This document shows positions 15,534-23,935 of a DNA stretch of 41,574 nucleotides, one piece after another. The number at the start of each line of letters is the position of its first letter. Position 1 is the stretch's first letter. This stretch comes from JAXGPL01 sp040766985 (lineage in GTDB: Bacteria > Bacillota > Sulfobacillia > JAUYEG01). The notes below the pieces were generated by a model. That model was not told the origin of the DNA and ran no database searches. It was given only the letters and a program-made list of their open reading frames with translations. The stretch is taken from the NCBI GenBank assembly GCA_040766985.1, contig JAXGPL010000020.1:1-41574 (forward strand). Direction: 5' to 3'. The translations under genes and the position numbers were made by a program.

Positions 15534-15624
15534 TGCCCCCGGCAGGGGATTGACCGCCGGGGCTGAGAATAGCTAACCAGGCTCGCAGCCGGAGTTCCCC
15601 CCAGGGGAAGGAGTTGCACGGCAT

Positions 15625-16335
15625 ATGCGTTGGACGATCGGAGTCCTGGTGCTGGTTGTCGCACTGGCCGTAATCGGCGGGGAGATTCTGCTGCCGTGGA
15701 TCGTGGCTCGTGGCGTCGAGGCCGGACTTGAGCGGGCCCTGGGCCAGGGTGCGGACCTTGAGGCGAGCCTCGTCGCACGCCCGGCGCTGCGCATGCTGGT
15801 CGGCAGGCTCGATTCGTTGACGGTCGAGAGCCAACGCGTCCGGTCGGCGACGCTGAGCATCGACAGCATGGCGGTGACCGTGCACGACATCGGGGTTCGG
15901 CTTGGCGATTTGCTGGCGCGCAAGGACCTCAACGTCACCCGTGACGCGTCCCTGGGGGTGGTCATCCGCATCAGCGAGGCCAACCTCAGGCGGTACGTCC
16001 TCGAGAACGTTGAGGGCCTGTCCGAGCCGCAGTTCAAGGTTTTCACCGGCAAGGTGGCGGTTGCCGGCTACGTGCCATTCAACGGCACGCCGGTGCTCGT
16101 CTCGATCGAAGGGCGTTTCGTGGCCGACGGTGAGCAGTATGTCAGACTGGTCACGGATGTGTTGAGCATCGATGGGGAGCAGTTGCCGCCGCGGGCGACG
16201 GCAACGATCATGGCTGCCCTGGGTGGCCCGGAGTTGTTCATGGACCTCGCCAGCTTCCCATTGCCGTTGGTGCTCAAGGAAGTCAAGATGACGGATGGCT
16301 GGCTCTCCATTGAGGCCGCCACGCCTGTGAGGTGA
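15625..16335 (+). CDS. DUF2993 (LmeA-like) membrane-anchored lipid-binding-type protein
   Basis: This 236-residue protein has an N-terminal membrane anchor (about residues 4-28), followed by a mostly beta extracytoplasmic domain of the DUF2993 type, seen in patterns such as the ARxxEAGLERALG opening and repeated short beta strands. Mycobacterial LmeA of this family binds phospholipids and supports cell-wall glycolipid maturation; a similar role here is inference. ATG 15625 follows GGGGAAGGAG. It is followed at once by a small anchored protein, with which it probably forms a pair. Confidence 0.75.
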   Translation: MRWTIGVLVLVVALAVIGGEILLPWIVARGVEAGLERALGQGADLEASLVARPALRMLVGRLDSLTVESQRVRSATLSIDSMAVTVHDIGVRLGDLLARKDLNVTRDASLGVVIRISEANLRRYVLENVEGLSEPQFKVFTGKVAVAGYVPFNGTPVLVSIEGRFVADGEQYVRLVTDVLSIDGEQLPPRATATIMAALGGPELFMDLASFPLPLVLKEVKMTDGWLSIEAATPVR

Positions 16336-16340
16336 CGGCA

Positions 16341-16778
16341 ATGACTGGCCTACTGACGACCAGACGCCCGTGGGGCACGCGAATCCTGCTGATCGCCATT
16401 GCGCTGACAGTGTTTGCAGCCGGCTTTTTCACCGGCAGTAAGGGACAAGCCTCCACTCCGGCCCCCGGATCCTACGAGGACCCGTTGGTCAGCCAGAGCT
16501 ATCTGGAGCAATACGTTGCGTTGATGGTCGTTGAACTCGCCGCCGGCCAGGCGATGGAGGGCTTCGGAGGCACCGAGATCATTGTCCGGTCCGGCCAGGC
16601 CCGCGCCGTGGGCAGCTCCAACGGTGGCGTTTGTGATGTGACCGCGGGCAAGGACCTCGCCAACGGCGAACGGGTCTCCCTCAATCACCTGTTGATCGTC
16701 CCCAGGACCGACGGCCGCGGCATCCGCGCGGAGGGCAAGGTTTGGGTCATGGTCCGTGGGCCATACACCATCAAGTAG
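16341..16778 (+). CDS. Small membrane-anchored protein of unknown function
   Basis: This 145-residue protein has one N-terminal hydrophobic segment (about residues 12-30, RILLIAIALTVFAAGFFTG) and a soluble extracytoplasmic domain of about 100 residues with no catalytic motif that I recognise. ATG 16341 follows GAGGTGA, five bases upstream; the GTG at 16332 overlaps the previous stop and is less likely. The segment VTAGKDLANGERVSLNHLL looks like a conserved core, because glycine and charged turn residues cluster there. It may belong with the DUF2993 protein. No function is assigned. Confidence 0.7.
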   Translation: MTGLLTTRRPWGTRILLIAIALTVFAAGFFTGSKGQASTPAPGSYEDPLVSQSYLEQYVALMVVELAAGQAMEGFGGTEIIVRSGQARAVGSSNGGVCDVTAGKDLANGERVSLNHLLIVPRTDGRGIRAEGKVWVMVRGPYTIK

Positions 16779-16789
16779 CTCCGCATTCT

Positions 16790-17593
16790 ATGCCTATGAA
16801 GCGCGACGCAGGCCCAGTCGACGGCGCCCCGGCGCAAGCGCCCGCCGCCCTACGGTGGGGTGCTCTTGGCATTCCGGTCGACGCCCTTGACCCGGATGGC
16901 GCTCTGCGTTGGGTTGAAGCCCGGATCGCGGGCGGCGGAGGCGGTTGGGTTTCGACGCCCAACCCCGAGATCGCGGTGTCCGCGTGGGGTGACCCCGCGA
17001 TCATGGAAACCATGCGGCTCGCTGCCCTATCCGTACCGGACGGGGTGGGAATACTCTGGAGCAGCCGGATCCTCGGCGGGCCGTTGCATGCGTGTGTGCC
17101 CGGGATCGAGTTGCTCGAACGGTGCCTTGGGCTCTGCGCCGAGCGCGGCTGGCCGGTCTTCTTCCTCGGGTCCAAGCCAGGGGTGGCCGCCGAGGCTGCG
17201 CGACAGGCTGTGGCGCGGTGGCCGGGACTGGGTATCGCCGGGACGCACCACGGCTATTTTCCGCCGGCGGAAGCCCCGGCGGTCGCCGCTGCCGTTGCCG
17301 CGGCGCGGCCAAAACTGCTCGCTGTGGGGATGGGCCACCCCAAGCAGGAACTGTGGCTTTCGTCCTACTGCCCCGGCCTGCCAGGGGTAGTGGGTATTGC
17401 GTGCGGCGGCAGCCTGGACATCCTCGCCGGACGGGTGCGAAGGGCTCCGGCTTGGGCGCGGCGTACCGGCCTGGAATGGCTGTTCCGCATCGTTTCAGAG
17501 CCCCGCAAACGATTGGGCAGGTCGCGGGCCTTGCCCAGGTTCGCCGCCCGTGTGATCGCGATGAAGCTCGGGCTGGCGCGCCGGTTCGTCTAG
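16790..17593 (+). CDS. WecG/TagA/CpsF-family glycosyltransferase
   Basis: This 267-residue enzyme belongs to the family that adds N-acetylmannosamine-type sugars to lipid-linked intermediates of cell-wall or surface polymers (established for TagA and WecG). Family features include TPNPEIAV early on, the SVPDGVGI motif with its conserved aspartate, GMGHPKQELW, and the C-terminal RAPAWARRTGLEWLFRI signature. The start is probably ATG 16790, though no good ribosome-binding site precedes it and ATG 16796 is also possible. No polymer-specific gene lies nearby, so the acceptor is unknown. Confidence 0.85.
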   Translation: MPMKRDAGPVDGAPAQAPAALRWGALGIPVDALDPDGALRWVEARIAGGGGGWVSTPNPEIAVSAWGDPAIMETMRLAALSVPDGVGILWSSRILGGPLHACVPGIELLERCLGLCAERGWPVFFLGSKPGVAAEAARQAVARWPGLGIAGTHHGYFPPAEAPAVAAAVAAARPKLLAVGMGHPKQELWLSSYCPGLPGVVGIACGGSLDILAGRVRRAPAWARRTGLEWLFRIVSEPRKRLGRSRALPRFAARVIAMKLGLARRFV

Positions 17594-17628
17594 ACTAGGT
17601 GGCGCAGCGTGTGGGAAGGGGTACAGCA

Positions 17629-18504
17629 GTGCAGACACAACGGACGGGGGAAGGACCCAAGGTACGTGATCTCGCGGAAACCGCCCGGCAGATCCGCCTC
17701 GAGATCTTGCGCATGACTGCCGCGGCCGGCTCCGGGCATCCGGGCGGGTCGCTTTCCGCGGCGGACATTTTGACCTGCCTCTACTTTGACGTGATGCGCC
17801 TTGACCCCGCCAACCCGGGGTGGCCGGAACGCGACCGGTTCGTCCTGTCCAAAGGACATGCCGCCCCCGTCCTCTACGCGGCGCTCGCGCTGCGCGGATA
17901 CTTTCCGCGCGAATGGCTCCTTACGCTTAGGCGGCTGGGCTCGCCTCTGCAGGGCCATCCTCACATGCGGGCGACCCCTGGGGTGGAGGTTTCCACGGGG
18001 TCGCTTGGGCAAGGGCTGTCGATGGCCGTGGGCATGGCCGCGGCTGCCAAACTCGACCGAGCCAAATGGCGCGTATACTGCCTTCTCGGGGACGGTGAAA
18101 CCCAGGAGGGCCAGGTCTGGGAGGCTGCCAATGCCGGAAGGCAGTACCGGCTGGATAACCTCACCGCGATCATCGACCACAACGGGCTCCAGATCGACGG
18201 GCGTGTCGAGGACGTCATGTCCGTCGAGCCGCTTCGTGACCGGTGGGAGGCATTCGGGTGGAAGGTCTTCGAGGTCGATGGTCACGACATCGCCGAGCTG
18301 TCAAGGACGTTCGAGACAACCCGGGACGTTCGGGGCGCGCCGACCTTGCTGATCTGCCATACGACCAAGGGCAAGGGTGTTTCTTTCATGGAGGGCCGCG
18401 CCGAATGGCACGGCAAGGCCCCGTCGCAGGAGCAGCTCGCAAAGGCAATCGCCGAGCTTGGGGGCCCGAGCGCGGATGGCAGGGCAGGGGGCGATGTCCA
18501 GTGA
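17629..18504 (+). CDS. Transketolase, N-terminal (thiamine-diphosphate-binding) subunit
   Basis: This is the first half of a split transketolase of the non-oxidative pentose phosphate pathway. The 291-residue subunit has the substrate-side histidine motif SGHPGGSLS near its N-terminus, SKGHAAPVLYA, and the thiamine-diphosphate motif GDGETQEGQVWEAANAG near residue 155. I chose GTG 17629 because GGAAGGGG (17613-17620) lies eight bases upstream; an in-frame GTG at 17599 has no such site. Its stop overlaps the start of the C-terminal subunit, so the two are made together. Confidence 0.92.
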   Translation: MQTQRTGEGPKVRDLAETARQIRLEILRMTAAAGSGHPGGSLSAADILTCLYFDVMRLDPANPGWPERDRFVLSKGHAAPVLYAALALRGYFPREWLLTLRRLGSPLQGHPHMRATPGVEVSTGSLGQGLSMAVGMAAAAKLDRAKWRVYCLLGDGETQEGQVWEAANAGRQYRLDNLTAIIDHNGLQIDGRVEDVMSVEPLRDRWEAFGWKVFEVDGHDIAELSRTFETTRDVRGAPTLLICHTTKGKGVSFMEGRAEWHGKAPSQEQLAKAIAELGGPSADGRAGGDVQ

Positions 18505-19478
18505 CCAGGATCGACCTTAAGGGACTTCCGAAGCAGGCGACGCGCGACGCTTACGGTCTGGAGTTGGTGGCCATCGGCCGGGAAGAGCCCCGGGTTGTTG
18601 CCCTCGACGCCGATCTCTCCGGCTCGACCAAGTCAGGGGGGTTCGCTAAGGAGTTTCCGGACCGGTTCTTCAACGCCGGGATTGCCGAGCAGAACATGGT
18701 CGGCATGGCGGCGGGACTGGCGGCCGCCGGAAAACTGCCCTATGCCAGTTCGTTTGCGATCTTCGTGACCGGGCGCGCCTTCGAGCAAGTGCGGCAAAGC
18801 ATCGCTTACCCCCGGTTGCCGGTTTGCCTGGTCGGCAGCCACGCGGGTATAACCGTCGGCGCAGACGGGTCCTCCCACCAGGCAATCGAGGACATTTCGG
18901 TGATGCGGACCCTCCCCAACATGACGGTGCTGGTGCCCGCGGACGGGGTTGCGACGCGCGCTCTGGTCCGGCAGACCCTGGCCATGGATGGCCCAGTCTA
19001 CCTGCGCACGGGCAGGGCAGGGGTGCCGACGATCTACGGGCCGGGCGGGTTTGAGGGCCGCGCGTTCCGCGCCGGCGGCAGCGAGGTGCTTGCGGAGGGG
19101 CGTGACGCGACGATCATCGCCTGCGGAGTAATGGTCGCTGAAGCCTTGAGGGCGGCCGACCGGGCTGCGGATGAGGGCTTGAGCGTGGGCGTGATCGATG
19201 CCTATAGCCTCAAGCCGATCGACGCGGAGGCCGTCCTCGAAGCTGCGCGGAGGAGCGGGGCAATTGTCACTGCTGAGGAGCATTCGGTCATCGGCGGCCT
19301 CGGCGCCGCTGTGGCGGAGGTCGTGGGGGCCGTCTGGCCGGTGCCCGTCGTGCGGATTGGGCTACAAGACCGCTTCGGCGAGTCCGGCGAGCCCGAAGAA
19401 CTCATGCGGCAGTGCTGTCTGACCCACGAACACATCCTCAGTGCGTTGCGACAGGCGGTAGGGATCAAGACTCGATAG
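18501..19478 (+). CDS. Transketolase, C-terminal (pyrimidine-binding) subunit
   Basis: This 325-residue partner of the preceding gene carries the catalytic glutamate in GIAEQNMVGMAAG (near residue 64), which activates thiamine diphosphate, and the C-terminal domain with EEHSVIGGLG. GTG 18501 overlaps the previous TGA in a GTGA junction, with AGGGGG upstream, indicating translational coupling. Two-subunit transketolases of this size are frequent in Clostridia and archaea. A terminator follows at 19513. Confidence 0.92.
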   Translation: MTRIDLKGLPKQATRDAYGLELVAIGREEPRVVALDADLSGSTKSGGFAKEFPDRFFNAGIAEQNMVGMAAGLAAAGKLPYASSFAIFVTGRAFEQVRQSIAYPRLPVCLVGSHAGITVGADGSSHQAIEDISVMRTLPNMTVLVPADGVATRALVRQTLAMDGPVYLRTGRAGVPTIYGPGGFEGRAFRAGGSEVLAEGRDATIIACGVMVAEALRAADRAADEGLSVGVIDAYSLKPIDAEAVLEAARRSGAIVTAEEHSVIGGLGAAVAEVVGAVWPVPVVRIGLQDRFGESGEPEELMRQCCLTHEHILSALRQAVGIKTR

Positions 19479-19512
19479 CGCCACAGCGCTCCCAAGTTAC
19501 TGCTCGGGCCAT

Positions 19513-19538
19513 ACGGACGGCTGCCAGCCGTCCGTTTT
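19513..19538 (+). terminator. Intrinsic terminator after the transketolase genes
   Basis: A perfect 10-bp stem, ACGGACGGCT (19513-19522) with AGCCGTCCGT (19526-19535), and a three-base loop run into TTTT. It separates the transketolase unit from ftsE. The remaining 197 bases before ftsE show no gene and no promoter that I can support. Confidence 0.85.
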
Positions 19539-19735
19539 CCATGTGAAGCTGCCGCACCCCCCATCGCCGCAGGTGCTCGTCTGCTAAGTAGTTCCATCCG
19601 CTTTCCTGCCGAAATCACCCGATCCGGGCAGGAATATGTCCCTAGCTGTCGAAAGTCACGTGCTTGCCAGGGGTTCCCGCATTATCCAAGCTCAGACGCT
19701 TTTGAGAGCAATCCTCCATCTCCGGCGGTGTCGAC

Positions 19736-20458
19736 TTGATCGAATTCCGTAACGTGAGCAAGCAATACCAGGGCAGTGTCCGCGCCCTATCCGATGTCAG
19801 CCTGTCGATCGGTAAGGGCGAATTCGTGTTTATCGTTGGGCCAAGCGGAGCGGGCAAGTCAACGCTGCTACGGATGGTCTACCGAGCCGAAACGCCCACC
19901 GCCGGCGACGTGTTCGTCGACGGGCGTAATGTAGCAGCGCTCCACCACACCCAGATCCCTTATCTTCGGCGGAACATCGGCGTCGTCTTTCAGGATTTCA
20001 AGTTGCTGCCGCGCAAGACGGTCTTTGAGAACGTCGCCTTCGCCCTGGAAGTTACCGGGGCGCGTCCTTCCGACACGCGGCGCCGGGTTACGGCAGTCCT
20101 CGACCTGGTGGACCTGCGCGCGCGGGCGAAGGCCTACCCCAACGAGCTTTCAGGCGGCGAGCAGCAGCGGACCTGTCTCGCGCGGGCCATGGTTAACAGC
20201 CCCAGGATCCTGCTCGCCGATGAGCCGACCGGCAACCTCGACCCGGAAACCGGCAGCACCCTGATGCAGGCGCTTCACGATATCAGCCTTCTCGGAACAA
20301 CCGTGGTCGTCGCGACCCACGCGCATTCAATTGTCGATACCTTTCGAACGCGCGTCGTGCGCGTGGAGAAGGGTTTCCTCGTGCGCGACGACGCCCTCGG
20401 CACTTATTGGGGGCCGCGGGGCTTCAATCCGTTGCATGACGGGATGGGCGACCAATGA
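19736..20458 (+). CDS. ftsE: Cell division ATP-binding protein FtsE
   Basis: This 240-residue ABC-type ATPase sits on the inner face of the membrane and drives conformational change in FtsX to switch on peptidoglycan hydrolases during division or sporulation. Walker A is GPSGAGKS at residues 35-42, the signature LSGGEQQR at 138-145, and Walker B with its neighbours ILLADEPTGNLD at 158-169. The start is TTG 19736, with only a weak GGCGGTG ribosome-binding site. It overlaps ftsX by four bases (ATGA). Confidence 0.95.
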   Translation: MIEFRNVSKQYQGSVRALSDVSLSIGKGEFVFIVGPSGAGKSTLLRMVYRAETPTAGDVFVDGRNVAALHHTQIPYLRRNIGVVFQDFKLLPRKTVFENVAFALEVTGARPSDTRRRVTAVLDLVDLRARAKAYPNELSGGEQQRTCLARAMVNSPRILLADEPTGNLDPETGSTLMQALHDISLLGTTVVVATHAHSIVDTFRTRVVRVEKGFLVRDDALGTYWGPRGFNPLHDGMGDQ

Positions 20459-21336
20459 GGCTGCTTCGTTATTGCCTGCGCGAAGCAGGGACAGGCATCA
20501 GGCGTAACCCGTTTTTGAGCCTTGCGACGGTGTTCACCGCGGCGATCGCCTTCTTCGTGCTTGCCATCTTCCTGCTCGGGGCCGCCAATCTGAACTTCCT
20601 CATCGCCTACGCCGAGCGGCAGGTCCAGGTGTCCGTGTACCTCAAGGACGGCGTTGCCCTCACCGACCGCGACGCGCTGATGGCCGATCTCGAGAAGGTC
20701 GACGGGGTCGGCGCCGTCACCTTCGTGAGCCAGGATCAGGCTCTGGAGCGCCTTCGCGCTGAGTTTGGAGACAACGCCGCGCTCCTGGAGGGGATCGAGG
20801 AGTTCAACCCGCTCCGGGACGCGGTCGAGGTTCAGGTCACTTCGGCGGAAAGCGTGACGGCAGTTGTCGAAGCGGTGAAGGGAAACCCGCATGTTGACGA
20901 CGTTAGTTATGGCAAGGAATTCGTCGCGCGGTTGGTGTCGATGACCCGCGCAGTCCGGGTCGGTGTTCTCGGTTTGGCAGGTCTTCTCGGGCTGGCGTCG
21001 CTGTTCCTGATCCAGAATTCGGTGCGGCTCAGCGTCTTTGCCCGCCGGGATGAAGTGCTGATTATGCGGTTGGTCGGCGCGACGGACGGGGTGATTCGGT
21101 GGCCGTTCGTGTTCGAGGCAATGGCCCTGGCCTGCTGGGGCGCCATCGGCGCCAGCCTGGCGATCTCGGTTGGGTACTCGTGGGTCGTACGGCTGGTCGG
21201 GCGCAGCCTGGCATTCGTTCCGGTGCTCCCAGCCCTGAGTGTTCTGAGTTGGATGGTCCCTTTGCTCCTGGTTTCCGGTGTCGTGATCGGATCGGTCGGG
21301 GCGCTGCTGGCCCTGCGGCGCTGGTTGCGGGAGTAG
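20455..21336 (+). CDS. ftsX: Cell division permease-like protein FtsX
   Basis: This 293-residue membrane partner of FtsE has one N-terminal helix (about residues 23-45), a roughly 130-residue extracytoplasmic domain that in relatives binds the hydrolase, and three C-terminal helices (about 165-190, 215-240, 260-285). FtsX does not transport; it passes the ATPase signal outward. The start ATG overlaps the ftsE stop, giving tight coupling. The next gene encodes an M23 hydrolase with a coiled coil, the expected FtsX client. Confidence 0.94.
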   Translation: MRLLRYCLREAGTGIRRNPFLSLATVFTAAIAFFVLAIFLLGAANLNFLIAYAERQVQVSVYLKDGVALTDRDALMADLEKVDGVGAVTFVSQDQALERLRAEFGDNAALLEGIEEFNPLRDAVEVQVTSAESVTAVVEAVKGNPHVDDVSYGKEFVARLVSMTRAVRVGVLGLAGLLGLASLFLIQNSVRLSVFARRDEVLIMRLVGATDGVIRWPFVFEAMALACWGAIGASLAISVGYSWVVRLVGRSLAFVPVLPALSVLSWMVPLLLVSGVVIGSVGALLALRRWLRE

Positions 21337-21360
21337 CAATCAAATCCTGAGGTGAGGCCC

Positions 21361-22518
21361 ATGCGCAACAAGCGAAACCTGCTGACAAGATTGGTGATGG
21401 GGATTCTCGTCGCAGCCCTGCTTGGTGGTATGGGGCCTTCGGACCTCCTGGTTCCCGCTCACGCGGGCGAGCTTGAAGACCTCCAGCGCGAACTGCAGGA
21501 CCTCCAGCGCCAGATGGAGGACATGCTCAGCAAGCTCAATTCCTCCAAGTCCACCGAGCGCAAGGTTCTGACGGACCTGAACGCGATCGAAAATCAGCTC
21601 AACAAGACGCAATCGCAACTCCGCGCCCTTGAGAACGACATCGGCTACCTTGAAAACGAGATCGTGGTGGCTACCGACGATCTGGCCGCCGCCGAAGAGC
21701 ATCTCGCCCTGCGTCAGGACTACCTGTCGCGGCGAGTCCGTGCAATCTACGAGGGCGGTACGGTGGCTTACATCGAGGTGCTGCTGGGGTCGACCAGCTT
21801 CGCCGATTTCATCAACCGCTACGAGTTGCTCAAGCAGATCATCGCCAAAGATAACGAGATATTCCATGAGGTCAAGCAGGAGCGCGCCGAGGTGGCGGCC
21901 CGCAAGGCGGACCTTGAGGCCAAGAAGCACCGCGCACTGAGCCTGCAGGCCCAGGCAACGGCCCGCAAGGCGTCGATCGAGTACCAGCAGTCGGTCAAGG
22001 AGCGGTACCTGTCCCAGGTCCAGAAGGATCGCAAGCTATACGAGCAGGCGTTGGATGAGCTTGAGGAAACCTCCCGCCAACTCGAACAGCAGATCCGCAA
22101 GATGGATCCATGGGGCACCCGCCCGACCGGCAAGCTGCTCTGGCCGGTGACGAGCCGGCGCATCACCTCTCCGTTTGGGATGCGCTATCACCCGATCCTG
22201 AAAACCTATCGCATGCACACAGGCATAGACCTCGCAGCATCGACAGGGACCAAGATCGTCGCCGCGGAGTGGGGGATCGTTCGCACTGCCGGTTGGCTGG
22301 GCGCATACGGTAACGCCATCATGATCGACCACGGCGGCGGAATCTGGACGCTATACGGCCACCTCTCGAAGATCAGCGTCAAGGTCGGGCAGACCGTGGC
22401 CCGCGGCGAGTTGATCGGGCTGGTCGGCAGCACGGGCTGGAGCACTGGTCCCCACCTGCACTTTGAGGTCCGCGACGACGGCACTCCGGTCAACCCGATG
22501 GACTGGCTGCCGAGGTAG
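21361..22518 (+). CDS. Secreted M23 peptidase with coiled coil (EnvC/FtsX-effector type)
   Basis: This 385-residue protein has a signal peptide (about residues 1-34, ending near AHA), a long charged coiled coil rich in L, E, Q and K (about 36-255), and a C-terminal LytM/M23 domain. The zinc ligands are seen in HTGIDLA and in HLHFEV, with the usual YGHLSKI between them, so catalysis looks intact, unlike E. coli EnvC. ATG 21361 follows GAGGTGAGG. Directly behind ftsEX, it is probably the peptidoglycan hydrolase controlled by FtsEX. Confidence 0.92.
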   Translation: MRNKRNLLTRLVMGILVAALLGGMGPSDLLVPAHAGELEDLQRELQDLQRQMEDMLSKLNSSKSTERKVLTDLNAIENQLNKTQSQLRALENDIGYLENEIVVATDDLAAAEEHLALRQDYLSRRVRAIYEGGTVAYIEVLLGSTSFADFINRYELLKQIIAKDNEIFHEVKQERAEVAARKADLEAKKHRALSLQAQATARKASIEYQQSVKERYLSQVQKDRKLYEQALDELEETSRQLEQQIRKMDPWGTRPTGKLLWPVTSRRITSPFGMRYHPILKTYRMHTGIDLAASTGTKIVAAEWGIVRTAGWLGAYGNAIMIDHGGGIWTLYGHLSKISVKVGQTVARGELIGLVGSTGWSTGPHLHFEVRDDGTPVNPMDWLPR

Positions 22519-22538
22519 GGCTGATCCCGGAAACCACC

Positions 22539-22569
22539 GCGGCCGGCGTCACGCCGGCCGCTCCTCTTT
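22539..22569 (+). terminator. Intrinsic terminator after the FtsEX-hydrolase unit
   Basis: GCGGCCGGCGT (22539-22549) is the reverse complement of ACGCCGGCCGC (22551-22561), giving a near-perfect palindrome of about 10 usable pairs, followed by TCCTCTTT. It closes the ftsE-ftsX-peptidase unit. The 143 bases to ctp contain TACAAT at 22634-22639 as a possible -10 box, without a convincing -35 box. Confidence 0.7.
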
Positions 22570-22711
22570 CCTGCGGATACCCGGGCCAAGGTTTCGCAGC
22601 CGGGAACGGGGAACCTAGGCAGTGGTCCTGCAGTACAATCATGTGCATAGTGCTTATTGACGGCGGCCGCCCGGAGGCCGTCGAGCCTAGTCGGTCATAG
22701 GTGGGTGAGCG

Positions 22712-23935
22712 ATGAAGCGCAAGGCCTTACTGATAACCGTTATCCTCCTGCTCCTGGTCTCCAATCTTGGTACCTACATGATCGCCACGGGCCGAGTGCC
22801 TTTCCTCTATACCCGCGGGGTCCTTCCCGAGGGATCGGACGCCTATCGCGCCTTTATGGAGGTCCTTGGGCATATCCAGTACCAGTTTGTCGACGAGGCC
22901 AAGGCCAGCGACGCTGACGCTCTGATGCGGGGTGCGACCGCCGGCCTTGTCAGCGCCCTTGAGGATCCGTATTCGCTTTACATGGGCCCGGATGAATACC
23001 AGCGGTTCCTGTCGTCGAGCATCTCAGGCACCTACACAGGCGTTGGGATCGAGATCATCGCGCAGGACGGCTATGTTACAGTGGTGGCCCCGATCAAGAA
23101 CACGCCGGCGTACCGGGCGGGCATTCTGCCCAACGACCAGATCATGGCCGTCGACGGCCGGAGCATCGTGGGGTGGACAACCAACCAGGCGTCCTCCGTC
23201 ATCAGGGGCACGCCCGGGACTCCTGTCGTCCTGACGATCCGGCGTGGGGGCCAGACGCCGTTCGACGTCTCGATTGTCCGCGAGGTCATCCAGTTGAGCA
23301 CGGTCGAGTGGAAGATGCTCGAGCCAGGCATCGGATACGTCCAGTTGACCGCATTTCGTGAGGACACCGCGGAACTGTGCCAGTCCGCTGTCGAGAATCT
23401 GCGGACGCAGGGGATGAAGGCGCTGATCCTCGACCTCCGCGACAACCCGGGAGGGTTGCTGGATGAGTCGATCGACGTGTCGGACATCTTCGTGGCCCCG
23501 GGAGTAGTGGTTTCGACGGTGTACCGGGACGGCCGCAAAGAAGAGCGCATGGCGGACGAGCCCGGCCTGGGCATGCCGCTGGTCGCGCTGATCAACGGGG
23601 CCTCGGCCAGCGCGGCGGAAATCACTGCGGGGGCGATCCAGGACCGTGAAGCCGGTATCCTCGTCGGCACAGAGTCGTTTGGCAAAGCGACGGTGCAGCA
23701 TCTTTACCAGCTGTCCGACGGGAGCGGCCTGAAGCTGACCACCGCCCGATATCTCACCCCCAGCGGCCGGGACATCAACCGCCGCGAAGACGGCACCGGT
23801 GGGATCGAGCCGGATGTCGCGATCGAAAACCTGGAGCCGCAAGGCCGGCTGCGCGTCGAACTGGACAACCCCGACGACCCCGCCAACCTCCAGCTAAGGA
23901 AAGCCATTGAGCTGGCTAAGGAGCGTATCGAATAG
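22712..23935 (+). CDS. ctpA: C-terminal processing peptidase, S41 family
   Basis: This 407-residue serine protease has an N-terminal signal anchor (about residues 5-25), a PDZ domain (about 105-185) containing YTGVGIEI and substrate-groove residues, and the S41 catalytic core. The nucleophile serine is in NGASASAAEI and the lysine general base in GKATVQ; both are present. In sporulating Bacillota, relatives such as CtpB cleave signalling proteins at the cell envelope; the substrate here is unknown. ATG 22712 follows GGTGGGTGAG. Its end overlaps the next gene. Confidence 0.93.
   Translation: MKRKALLITVILLLLVSNLGTYMIATGRVPFLYTRGVLPEGSDAYRAFMEVLGHIQYQFVDEAKASDADALMRGATAGLVSALEDPYSLYMGPDEYQRFLSSSISGTYTGVGIEIIAQDGYVTVVAPIKNTPAYRAGILPNDQIMAVDGRSIVGWTTNQASSVIRGTPGTPVVLTIRRGGQTPFDVSIVREVIQLSTVEWKMLEPGIGYVQLTAFREDTAELCQSAVENLRTQGMKALILDLRDNPGGLLDESIDVSDIFVAPGVVVSTVYRDGRKEERMADEPGLGMPLVALINGASASAAEITAGAIQDREAGILVGTESFGKATVQHLYQLSDGSGLKLTTARYLTPSGRDINRREDGTGGIEPDVAIENLEPQGRLRVELDNPDDPANLQLRKAIELAKERIE

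Noticed and set aside
15535..15563. Terminator after prfB (GCCCCCGGC/GCCGGGGC)
   Set aside because: The stem has a bulge and a 12-base loop, and no T run follows.
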